DNA from: CAVZAB01 sp963773155
GTDB taxonomy: Bacteria > Pseudomonadota > Alphaproteobacteria > Rhizobiales > Beijerinckiaceae
Reading direction: 5' to 3'
Length of the DNA: 64,000 nt
Assembly (NCBI GenBank): GCA_963773155.1
Contig: CAVZAB010000022.1
Location: 102,961 to 166,960, forward strand
The translations under genes and the position numbers were made by a program. Under the pieces are notes generated by a model, which was not told the DNA's origin, ran no database searches, and saw only the letters and a list, made by a program, of their open reading frames with translations. Position 1 is the stretch's first letter. Each line of letters opens with the position of its first letter. Positions 26,656 to 35,194 of this stretch are shown piece after piece.

Positions 26656-26691
26656 ACTTACTGGATAGTAAGTACTTGTCTGACAGTAAGC
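26656..26691. promoter_or_regulatory. Tandem 18-bp dyad, candidate HxlR operator
   Basis: ACTTACT-GGAT-AGTAAGT at 26656-26673 is a perfect inverted repeat with 7-bp arms. It is followed directly by a related 18-bp unit, ACTTGTCTGACAGTAAGC, at 26674-26691, in which 11 of 18 bases match. The array lies between the divergent HxlR and gstA genes, directly upstream of the regulator ATG, so binding would be expected to repress both. Confidence 0.75.
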
Positions 26692-26748
26692 AATGAGTTA
26701 GATCGGGCCGACCCGCGCCTTTTCCCGGCGCCAGTTCCGGAGACTGAC

Positions 26749-27358
26749 ATGCAACTTTACTACTCCCCCGGTGCCTGTTCGCTTTCACCGCATATTGCCC
26801 TGCGCGAGGCGGGCCTAGCCTTCAGTCTGCACAAGGTCGATCTCGGCAGCAAGAAAGTCGAAGGCGGCGGTGCCTTCGACGTCGTCAACGCCAAGGGCTA
26901 TGTGCCCGCTCTGAAGCTAACTGACGGCCATGTGCTCACCGAGGGCCCGGCGATCGTGCAATATATCGCCGACCAGAAGCCGGAACTCGAGCTGGCGCCG
27001 AGGCCGGGGACGATGGCCCGCTACAAGCTGCAGGAATGGCTCAATTTCGTCTCCTCTGAACTCCACAAGGGGCTCGGTTCGCTGTTCAACCCGGCCCTGC
27101 CGAAAGAGGCCCGCGATATCGCGATCGGCCGTCTCACGCAGCGGCTCGACTGGCTGTCTGGGGAATTGGGTCAGAAGGCCCATCTGATGGGCGATAGCGT
27201 TCACCGTCGCCGATGGCTATCTGTTTACCGTGCTGACCTGGACCAAGCATGTCGGCATCGACCTGGCCAAATGGCCCAATCTTGCGAGTTATGTGGCGCG
27301 GGTGGCGGGGCGGCCGAAGGTCCAGGAGGCGATGAAGGCGGAAGGGCTGAGCAGCTAG
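26749..27358 (+). CDS. gstA: Glutathione S-transferase, interrupted by a one-base frameshift
   Basis: Begins MQLYYSPGACSLSPHIALREAG, the GstA thioredoxin-fold N-terminus with Cys10 and the catalytic-site Ser; KVDLGSKK, then ALKLTDGHVLTEGPAIVQYIAD. After MGDS (about 27195) the frame shifts: deleting one base near GCGTTCACC restores FTVADGYLFTVLTWTKHVGIDL and ends at TAG 27356-27358, giving about 202 aa. Without the correction the C-terminal helical domain is lost. ATG 26749 lies after the HxlR dyad, which suggests control by that regulator. Confidence 0.85.
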
Positions 27359-27372
27359 GCGCGCACCAGCAA

Positions 27373-27410
27373 AGCCGCCGCCCAATACCGAGGGCGGACG
27401 GCGGCTGGCT
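27373..27410 (+). terminator. Possible rho-independent terminator after gstA
   Basis: AGCCGCCG (27373-27380) pairs perfectly with CGGCGGCT (27399-27406), with a 3-bp GGG/CCC extension inside the loop, followed by GGCTTTCG. The T run is short, so it is a weak candidate. It would separate gstA from xseA. Confidence 0.4.
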
Positions 27411-27440
27411 TTCGTAACCGGAATCGGCGATTGTCGCGCG

Positions 27441-29020
27441 ATGAACGAGCCGGCAGCGAGCAATCTCGTACGAATTCACCAGTGTCGGAACTCGCCGGCG
27501 CGCTGAAAGTGGCAATCGAGGACCAGTTCGGCTACGTCCGCGTTCGCGGTGAGGTCTCGGGCTATCGCGGTCCGCATGGCTCGGCCACGTTTATTTTTCG
27601 ATCAAGGACGTCGAGCGCCAAGATCGATGCGGTGATCTGGCGGGCCGTCTTTGCTCGAATGCGGGTAAAGCCGCAGGAGGGGATGGAAGTCATCGCCTCC
27701 GGCAAGATCACCACCTTTCCTGGCAAGTCCAGCTATCGAATTCTCGTCGATCGCATTGAGCCGGCCGGCATTGGCGCACTCATGGCGCTGCTCGAGGACC
27801 GGCGGCGGCGGCTCGCTGCCGAAGGCGTGTTCGATGCCGCCCGCAAGCAGCTGGTCCCCTATTTGCCGACGATTGTCGGCGTCATCACCTCGCCGTCCGG
27901 CGCGGTGATTCGAGACATTATTCACCGGATTGCCGACCGCTTTCCGCGCCGCATCCTGATCTGGCCGGTCCGCGTTCAGGGCGAGACCAGTGCCGACGAG
28001 ATCATCGCGGCACTCGTGGGCTTCAATGGCCTCGCCCGCCAAGGTCCGGTGCCACGCCCTGACGTCCTGATTCTTGGCCCGCGGCGGCGGCTCGCTCGAG
28101 GATCTCCTGAGCTTCAACGATGAAGGCGTGGTAAGGGCCGCCGCCGACAGCGACATTCCGCTGATCGCCGCGGTCGGCCACGAGACCGACTGGACTCTGG
28201 TCGATTATGCCGCCGATCTGCGGGCACCGACGCCGACGGGTGCCGCCGAAATGTGTGTGCCGGTGCGTAGCGAACTGCTGCACAAGGTCAATGACAGCGG
28301 CCGTCGCCTGGTTGCCGCCGGTCTGCGCGACTTGAAGCGTCGGCGCACTGAGCTGCGAGCGGCCGGTCGGCTGCTGCCCTCACCTGATGAGCTTGCTCGC
28401 CATCCCACGCCAACGCTTCGACCGCGCTGCCGGCCGCTCGGCGGCTGGCCTGTCGAATCTGCTTGCCAGGCGGCGCGGGACGCTGCTCGTCCTTGCCGCC
28501 CGCCTGGCCCCGTTCGCCCCACAGACGCGGCTGGCGCGCCTGTCGGAACGGCTCAGCGCGTTGCGGGCAAGTCTCGCCCGCGCGCCCAAGGCCAGTCTTG
28601 CCAGCCGCCGCCAGCGGCTCGACGTCGTCGTCGTCCGGTTCAACGCGCTGGTGCGCGGCAGGGTCACGCTCGCCCGCGACCAGCGCCAGCGCCTTGTCGC
28701 TTTGGCCGAGACGTCTCCCCGCCGCCTGGTCGGCGCAACTGCGCGGCGCCCGCGCGACCAGCGACAATCTCAGCAAATTGCTGACGACGCTCGGCTATCG
28801 TCAGGTTCTCGCACGCGGCTTTGTCCTGGTGCGCGACGCCGCCGGCCGGCCGCTGCGGCTTGCCAGCCAGCTTGCCGCCCATGCGCGGCTTGACCTCGAG
28901 TTCAGCGACGGCCATGTCGAGGCGATCGCCTCCAGCACCGTACGGCCGATCACTGGGCCGACGCGGCCGCGGCGCCGGCCGGCCCGACCACGTGATCAGG
29001 GTCAAGGCCAGCTATTCTAG
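27441..29020 (+). CDS. xseA: Exodeoxyribonuclease VII large subunit, with multiple frameshifts
   Basis: Homologue of the nuclease subunit that trims single-stranded DNA. The frames shift repeatedly but reassemble into one normal-looking protein: MNEPAASNLVEFTVSELAG (needs two one-base deletions near 27470-27481), VRGEVSGYRGPHG, SGHVYFSIKD and AKIDAVIWRAVF (one deletion and one compensating insertion near 27590-27617), DVLI-LARGGGSLEDL (near 28075), SPDELLAIPRQ (near 28392), and GYRQVLARGFV (near 28713). The stop is TAG 29018-29020. I count about six or seven indels, all consistent with sequencing error; the ORF fragments individually are not real genes. The N-terminal OB fold and central catalytic GGGSLED region are intact. 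Confidence 0.8.
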
Positions 29021-29063
29021 GGCCGCGTCCGATGCATCCACAGCCGACGAATGAGCGCGAGTC

Positions 29064-29804
29064 ATGCTGATTGCCCTGTTTGCCGACGTCCATGCCAATC
29101 GCGAGGCTTTCGATGCCTGCCTTGCGGCGGCGGCTCGGTACGGCGCCGAATCTTATGTCTTTCTCGGTGATCTCGTCGGATATGGCGCCGATCCTTCCTA
29201 TGTCGTCGACCACGTCGCCGCCATGGCGGAGCGGGGCGCCCTGGTTCTCCTCGGCAATCATGACGCGGCGATCGCGTTGCCCGACCCGCACATGAACCCG
29301 CATGCGACAGCGGCCGTCGATTGGACCCGGCAAGTGCTTGATCGAGCGCAATGCGCCTTTCTGGCCAGCTTGCCAAGAACGATCCGCCAGGACAACCGGC
29401 TCTACGTTCATTCGGAAGCCTCGGCCCCGGAGCATTGGATTTACGTGACCAATGTGCACGATGCCGGGCGCAGTCTGGCGGCGACCGATCTGCCGTTCAG
29501 CTTCTGCGGACATGTTCACGTGCCCCAGCTCTACCACCAGTCGCCGAACCGGCCGGCCCTGCGCTTCCTACCGCATGCCGGCACCGCGATTCCGTTGCTG
29601 ACGAACCGCAAGTGGCTGGCCGTGCTTGGTTCGGTCGGTCAACCGCGCGACGAAAATCCAGCGGCGGCTTTCGCGCTTCTGGACAGCGTGGGTGGCAGGC
29701 TGACCTATTATCGGGTCGCTTACGACGTCGAAAAGGCAGCGCAAAAGATCAAGCATGCCGGGCTGCCGCTCATCTTGGCGGCGCGGCTTTTCATCGGCAG
29801 ATAG
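29064..29804 (+). CDS. Calcineurin-like metallophosphoesterase
   Basis: 246-aa binuclear metal phosphoesterase. Motifs: DVH (Asp8-His10), GDLVGYGADP at 35-44, GNHD at 64-67, GHVHVPQ at 149-155, and GSVGQPRD near the C-terminus. The substrate class is not shown by sequence; it is not the PPP protein phosphatase type (GDYVDRG is absent). It is followed 11 bp later by a Ser/Thr kinase-USP gene in the same direction, so they are almost certainly cotranscribed. Confidence 0.88.
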   Translation: MLIALFADVHANREAFDACLAAAARYGAESYVFLGDLVGYGADPSYVVDHVAAMAERGALVLLGNHDAAIALPDPHMNPHATAAVDWTRQVLDRAQCAFLASLPRTIRQDNRLYVHSEASAPEHWIYVTNVHDAGRSLAATDLPFSFCGHVHVPQLYHQSPNRPALRFLPHAGTAIPLLTNRKWLAVLGSVGQPRDENPAAAFALLDSVGGRLTYYRVAYDVEKAAQKIKHAGLPLILAARLFIGR

Positions 29805-29815
29805 GGGAATTGGCG

Positions 29816-31249
29816 ATGCCGGGCCTTCGTTTGCAACCAGGCCTCGAAATCGATGGTTTCATGATCGGCGCCAAGCTGCACCAGGGCGGCATGGCGACGA
29901 TCTGGCAAGTCACCCGGCCGGACATCGCTTTGCCGATCGTCATGAAAGTGCCGATGATTCTCGACGGCGAAGACGCGGCCAGCATTGTCGGCTTCGAGAT
30001 GGAGCAGATGATCCTGCCCGTCCTGTCCGGGCCGCACGTCCCGCGTTTCATCGCGCATGGCGATTTCAGCCGCCAACCCTATCTCGTCATGGAACAGATC
30101 CAGGGCCCCTCGCTCATCGCCGATCTCGATTCGCTGCCGCTAAAGGCCGAGGCGGTCGCCGCCATCGGCGGCGAGGTTGCAACCGCGCTCGCCGATCTGC
30201 ACCGACAGCATGTGGTGCATCTCGACATCAAGCCTTCCAACATATTGCAGCGGGCGAGCGGCGAGGCGGTATTCATCGATTTCGGCCTGTCCCGGCACGA
30301 CCAATTGCCCGATTTGCTGCAGGAGGAATTTCGACTGCCAATGGGTACCGGCCCCTATATTGCACCGGAACAATTGCTGCACGTGCGCTCTGATCCGCGC
30401 AGCGACATATTCGCCCTCGGCGTGCTGATGTATTTTTTCGCGACCGGCCGCCGGCCCTTTGGCAATCCACAAGGTGGCCGGGCGCTGCGCCGCCGCCTGT
30501 GGCGCGATCCGATGCCGCCGCGCGCGCTGCGCCCCGACCTGCCGGGATGGCTGCAGGAAATTATCCTGCGCTGTCTCGAAGTCGATGCCGATCACCGCTA
30601 TCCGACAGCGGCGCAGCTTGCCTTCGACCTTGCCCACCCCGCAGACGTTCGGCAGGGCGAGCGGGCCTCAAGACTGGCACGCGCCGGCGGGCTGAGCGCT
30701 GCGCGGCGCTGGCTGAAGTCGATCGGCATGGAGGCGCGGCCACCGCAACCGATCGAATCGCATGCCTATGCAGCGCCGATCATTGTTGCCGCGGTTGATC
30801 TTGCGCCGGGCGCCGAGGCCCTTGGCGAGGCGCTCCGGGTCATGGCCGCGCGCGTGCTCAAGACGATGCCGGAGGCGCGTCTCGCCTGTGTCAACATTTT
30901 GAAGACGCCCCGCATCGGCATTGATTACGGCCTCGATGAGGAAGGCCGCAACCGGCACGTGCAGAACCTCATCGCCCTGAAGGGCTGGGCCCAGCCGCTT
31001 GGCCTCGAAGCTTCGCGGCTGACCTTTCACGTCCTTGAAGCCGGCGATCCTGCCGGTGCGCTGATCGATTTCGCAAGGGCCAACGCGGTCGACCAGATCA
31101 TCCTGGGGGCACGCGCGAGTTCGAGTCTGCGCCGCTATCTTGGCAGCGTGTCGAGCCAGGTGGTCGCCGAAGCACCCTGCAGCGTCACGGTGGTTCGCAC
31201 CGCCGAGCCGCGGCCGCTGCCCGAAAAGCGCGAGAACGCCGGCCTGTAG
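29816..31249 (+). CDS. Ser/Thr protein kinase fused to a universal stress protein domain
   Basis: 477 aa. Residues 1-275 are a Hanks-type kinase: a glycine-rich loop around AKLHQGGMATIW, Lys44 in VMK, HLDIKPSN (135-142; the usual HRD is HLD), DFG at 155-157, and APE at 183-185. The loop is shortened and lacks the second canonical glycine. Residues about 320-461 form a UspA domain with GARASSSLRRYLGSVSSQVVAEAPCSVTVV, including the ATP-type G-x-S/G-x9-G(S/T) pattern. No membrane segment, so it is cytoplasmic. ATG 29816 has AGGGGAATTGGCG upstream. This fusion is known in Rhizobiales; substrates and signal are unknown. Confidence 0.88.
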   Translation: MPGLRLQPGLEIDGFMIGAKLHQGGMATIWQVTRPDIALPIVMKVPMILDGEDAASIVGFEMEQMILPVLSGPHVPRFIAHGDFSRQPYLVMEQIQGPSLIADLDSLPLKAEAVAAIGGEVATALADLHRQHVVHLDIKPSNILQRASGEAVFIDFGLSRHDQLPDLLQEEFRLPMGTGPYIAPEQLLHVRSDPRSDIFALGVLMYFFATGRRPFGNPQGGRALRRRLWRDPMPPRALRPDLPGWLQEIILRCLEVDADHRYPTAAQLAFDLAHPADVRQGERASRLARAGGLSAARRWLKSIGMEARPPQPIESHAYAAPIIVAAVDLAPGAEALGEALRVMAARVLKTMPEARLACVNILKTPRIGIDYGLDEEGRNRHVQNLIALKGWAQPLGLEASRLTFHVLEAGDPAGALIDFARANAVDQIILGARASSSLRRYLGSVSSQVVAEAPCSVTVVRTAEPRPLPEKRENAGL

Positions 31250-31335
31250 GACGCAACCCCTTCACCTTGCGGTACGAAACCCATCGCCGCGGCCGGGCGG
31301 ACTTGCTATAGAGCGCTCCTCAATGGGGACAGGTC

Positions 31336-32466
31336 GTGCCGGATTCGCAGAGCAAACCGCCAATGCCAAATCGCGAGGCCCGGCTGGCCGCTTGTCTCGC
31401 TTCGTCGCATTTCCTGCCGATCGAGCCCGCTATTCTGCAGCCCGCTTCGATTTTCCTCGATCTTTCCGGTGAGGACATCCGATCGCGCCTCTATCTGACC
31501 AGCGACACTTCCGGCGCCGAATTGTGCCTGCGGCCGGAATATACGATTCCGGTATGCCGGGCCTATCTCGCCTCGCCGCAGGCCGGCCGCATCGCCGCCT
31601 ATTCCTATCTCGGGCCGGTTTTTCGTACCCGGCCGGGCCAGCCCGGCGAGTTCCGGCAGGCCGGCCTGGAGAGTTTCGGGAGGACCGACCGGGAAGCGGC
31701 CGACGCCGAAATCCTTGCCGTCGTGCTCGCCGCCGCCGAAGCGGCCGGCAGTGGCCGGTTGACGATCCGGATTGGCGATGCGGGGCTGTTTGCGAGACTC
31801 CTCGATGTGCTGCGGTTGTCGCCGCAATGGTTGCGCCGCCTGAAGCGGGGCTTTGCACAGGGCCAGCCGCTTGGCGCCATCATCGCCGTGCAGCAGAACG
31901 GCCTCGGCGGCGAACACGCAGGGGTTCTGGCCGCCCTCGAGGGAACCGATTCCAAGGGCGCGCGGGCGCTTGTCGAGGATCTGTTCGCCATCGCCGGCAT
32001 TTCCTCGGTCGGCGGCCGCAGCACAGCCGAAATCGCCGAGCGGTTTCTCGAACAGGTATCGCTGCGCTCGGGCAGTGGTTTTTCTCCCGAGCAGCGCGAT
32101 ATCCTCAACAAATTCCTGGCAATTTCCGGCGATCCCGACGACGCGTCGGCGAAGATGCGCGGGCTTGCCGAGGAGATCGGCCTCGATCTGACCGAGGCAC
32201 TCGACGCCTTTGACGCGCGTGCCAATTTCCTCGCGGCACGCGGCATCAATGTCGCCGACTTGCAATTCTCGGCAGCCTTTGGCCGCAATCTCGACTATTA
32301 CTCCGGCTTTGTTTTCGAAGCCCACGATCCGAACCGGCAAGATGGACGGCCGGTGATCGGCGGTGGCCGCTACGACGGCTTGTTGAGGGCACTGGGCGCC
32401 AGCGGCCCGGTGCCGGCGGTCGGCGCCGCGATCTGGATCGATCGGCTGGCCGGAGCCTTGCCATGA
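31336..32466 (+). CDS. hisZ: ATP phosphoribosyltransferase regulatory subunit
   Basis: HisRS-like regulatory chain that activates short-form HisG and mediates histidine feedback inhibition. 376 aa. It keeps the class II fold (ELCLRPEYTIPVCRAYL, YLGPVFRTRPGQPGEFRQAGLESFG, DYYSGFVFEAHDP, GGGRYDGLL) but lacks the anticodon-binding domain. Start is GTG 31336. Its stop overlaps hisG by 4 bp (ATGA), a translational coupling expected for a hetero-octamer. Confidence 0.92.
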   Translation: MPDSQSKPPMPNREARLAACLASSHFLPIEPAILQPASIFLDLSGEDIRSRLYLTSDTSGAELCLRPEYTIPVCRAYLASPQAGRIAAYSYLGPVFRTRPGQPGEFRQAGLESFGRTDREAADAEILAVVLAAAEAAGSGRLTIRIGDAGLFARLLDVLRLSPQWLRRLKRGFAQGQPLGAIIAVQQNGLGGEHAGVLAALEGTDSKGARALVEDLFAIAGISSVGGRSTAEIAERFLEQVSLRSGSGFSPEQRDILNKFLAISGDPDDASAKMRGLAEEIGLDLTEALDAFDARANFLAARGINVADLQFSAAFGRNLDYYSGFVFEAHDPNRQDGRPVIGGGRYDGLLRALGASGPVPAVGAAIWIDRLAGALP

Positions 32467-33473
32467 GCGCGCCGACACCGCTCCTTGTTGGCGTCCCCTC
32501 GAAGGGGCGGCTGCAGGAACATGCGGCCCAATTCTTTTCGCGGGCCGGCCTCCAGGTCGTGCAAAGCCGGGGCGTGCGCGACTATCGCGGCACTTTTGCC
32601 GATCTCGACGGCGTCGAACTCGTCTTTCTGTCGGCCGCCGAAATTGTCGGCCAGCTCGCCGCCGGCGCGATTCATCTCGGGATCACCGGCGAAGACCTGC
32701 TGCGCGAGGCGCTCGCCGATGCTGAGCAGCGGATCGAACTCCTCGTCAAACTCGGCTTCGGTCAGGCCAATGTTGTGGTCGCGGTGCCGCAGGCCTGGAT
32801 CGACGTTCGCTCGATGGCCGACCTCGAGGACGTCGCCCTGGCGTTTCGCGCACGCCACGCTCGGCCGATACGGGTCGCCACGAAATATGTCCGGCTGACG
32901 CGAGCCCATTTTGCCAGCCATCACGTCTCCGACTACCGAATCGTCGAAAGCCTGGGCGCAACCGAGGGCGCGCCGGCGGGCGGCCAGGCCGAATTGATCG
33001 TCGACATCACGACAACCGGGACGACGCTTGCCGCCAATGCCCTCAAAGTGCTCGACGACGGCATAATCCTGCGCTCGCAGGCCAATCTCGCTGCCTCGCT
33101 CGGCGCAATTTGGGATGATGCCTGCCTGAACAGGGTCAAGACAATCCTCGCCCGAATTGGTGCCGAGGCGGCAGCCCGCGCCAAGCGTGAAGTCCGGGCA
33201 AAGTTCGCCGAACGGCCGGCGAACCTCCTCGTGGCGGCGGCCGAACAATTCGAGGCCCGACTGCTGTTCGACGGGCCGGGACAGTTCATGGTCGCATTGT
33301 CCGTTGCCGCGGCACGCGCCAACGATCTCGCCGAATGGCTGATCCTGCAAGGTGCTGAAACGGCCGCGGTCAGCCGGTTCGACTATCTGTTTGCGGCCGA
33401 GAATACCCTATTCGATCGGTTGCAAAAGCGCCTGCGGCCGCCGATCGCCGCGTCCCTTCCCGAGCCGTATTGA
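32463..33473 (+). CDS. hisG: ATP phosphoribosyltransferase catalytic subunit
   Basis: First step of histidine synthesis, joining ATP and PRPP. 336 aa. The N-terminal VGVPSKGRLQEH, AIHLGITGEDLL, IRVATKYVRLTR, and the PRPP loop DITTTGTTLAAN are intact. It is longer than the E. coli-unlike short form (about 200-230 aa) because of a C-terminal extension of roughly 100 residues, a size seen in Bradyrhizobium-like alphaproteobacteria. It lacks the ACT-like regulatory domain, consistent with HisZ. Its stop codon lies inside the efflux promoter/operator. Confidence 0.94.
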   Translation: MSAPTPLLVGVPSKGRLQEHAAQFFSRAGLQVVQSRGVRDYRGTFADLDGVELVFLSAAEIVGQLAAGAIHLGITGEDLLREALADAEQRIELLVKLGFGQANVVVAVPQAWIDVRSMADLEDVALAFRARHARPIRVATKYVRLTRAHFASHHVSDYRIVESLGATEGAPAGGQAELIVDITTTGTTLAANALKVLDDGIILRSQANLAASLGAIWDDACLNRVKTILARIGAEAAARAKREVRAKFAERPANLLVAAAEQFEARLLFDGPGQFMVALSVAAARANDLAEWLILQGAETAAVSRFDYLFAAENTLFDRLQKRLRPPIAASLPEPY

Positions 33474-33499
33474 ACTCATCAGTTCAATTCTGCTATTAT
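33469..33499 (+). promoter_or_regulatory. Promoter with an embedded palindromic operator for the efflux operon
   Basis: ATTGAACT-CATC-AGTTCAAT (33469-33488) is a perfect 8-bp-arm inverted repeat. It covers a -35-like TTGAAC at 33470-33475 and spans much of the 18-bp spacer to a -10-like TATTAT at 33494-33499. The element overlaps the hisG TGA (33471-33473) and precedes the OMF gene by about 95 bp. It could instead be a weak AT-rich terminator, but there is no T tract. A repressor is likely; none is encoded next to it. Confidence 0.6.
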
Positions 33500-33594
33500 G
33501 GGCCGCAGGCCGGCCGCTCGTAAATCAGGGCCGCGCCAGGCAGGATCATCGGGAACTGGCGCACGATCACGCGCGAGCGGTCAAAGAGAATAAG

Positions 33595-35194
33595 ATGCTA
33601 CGGGTGAGGTCGGAAGACGCATGCGCCGTTGCCCCGACCGGCCGTGCGGCAGGACTCCAGCCAGGCTGGCGCCGAGACAAACGCATTGCGGGGCTGAAGT
33701 GGGCGGGTTTCATGGCCCTTCTGGGCACGAGTCTTGCCGCTTGCGCGCTCGATGATAAGCGGCCGAGTGCCGAGGTCGCCGTTCCCGCCACGTATCGGCA
33801 AGCCTCGAAAGCAGCCGGGCGCGCCAGTGCACCCCTGCCGGTCCGCTGGAGCGGCCTCTTCGGTTCACCGGAGCTCGAACGCCTGGAGGCACTCGCCTCA
33901 AGCGGCAACCTCGACATTACCAGCGCGCTCGCCCAAATCCGGCAAGCCGACGCGCAGGTTCGGGTTGCCTCGGCGCCGCTCTATCCGACCCTGAGCGGCT
34001 CGGCCGATGTCTCGCGGCTGCAGACACCCGGCACGCTGCGCTCGAAAATCGGCCCCTATCGGGCCAGCGACAGCAACCTCCTCTACGCCGGACTGACGGC
34101 GAGTTACACGCTTGATCTGTGGGACAAGAACAAGGCGACCGCGCAATCGGCCGAAGATCAGGCTATCGCAAGCCGGTTCAACGCCGACGTGGTCGCCCTG
34201 GCCACCAGTGCGACGCTTGCCAATGCCTATTTGCAGGTGCTCGCCGCGCAGGACCAGACTCAAGATCGGGCAGAACAATCTGCAACTCGCCGCAAAGGTC
34301 CTGAATGCCATTCGTGGCCGCCTGTCCGTCGGCACCGCCTCGGCGCTCGACGTCGCACAACAGGAGAGTCTGGTTGCAACCCAGCGTGCCGCTTTGCCAT
34401 TGTTCGAGCAAGAGGTGCAGCAAAACAAAATCGCCATTGGCGTTCTACTCGGCCGCCCGCCGGAAAGTGTGACGATCCGCGGCGGCAGCCTGGCCAGGCT
34501 GCATTCCCCCTCGATCAAGTCCGGGCTGCCCTCGCAATTGCTTCTGCGCCGTCCCGATATCGCCGAGGCCGAAGCCAATCTGGCCGCCCAGAACGCCAAT
34601 GTCGCGGCGGCCCGCGCCGCCTTCTTTCCGAGCGTCCAGCTAACGTCACGGGCCTTTTTGGAAAGTTTGGTGCTCAAGAATTTATTGAGGCCCGATGCCC
34701 TGCTGGCATCGGCGGCGGCCGATGTGATGCAGCCAATATTCGACGGTTATCAGCTGCAGGGTCAGCTGGCGCTGCAAAACGCCAAATATGACGAGCTCGT
34801 CCAGGCCTATCGCAAATCGATTGTCGCGGCGCTGGGCGACGTCGAGACGGCGCTCGTGGCGGTCGAGCAAACCGCCAGACATGAATCGCTGCAGAATCAG
34901 GCGGTATTGGCGTCGCGGCGGGCCTATCAGATCACCGATTCCCGGTTGCGCGAGGGGATCATCGACATTGTTACATTGCTGAACACGCAACAGACCCTAT
35001 TTCAAAACGAGGATGTCCTAGTGCAGGTGCGGCTGTCGCGCTTTCAGGCCATCGTCAGCCTGATTCAGGCGTTGGGGGGTGGCTGGGTCAAACCGGCCGA
35101 GGGGGCGCCAATCGAGCCGCAATTGCCGGCGAGAATCGCCAAAGTTTCCGGCATCCCTGCCGGGCAAAATATTGCAACCGGAGAGCGACTTTGA
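33595..35194 (+). CDS. NodT-type outer membrane efflux lipoprotein, interrupted by a one-base frameshift
   Basis: Outer membrane factor of a tripartite pump. The N-terminus has a signal and lipobox (GTSLAAC), predicting lipidation at that Cys. TolC-fold repeats follow: WSGLFGSPELERLEALA, then DITSALAQIRQADAQVRVA. Near 34257 the frame shifts; deleting one base in CAGACTCAAG gives AQDQLKIGQNNLQLAAKVLNAI and continues to the TGA at 35192-35194. Total about 532 aa. A second frame ambiguity exists near 34640-34690 but is not proven. Followed by the MFP gene with a TTGA overlap. ATG 33595. Confidence 0.82.
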
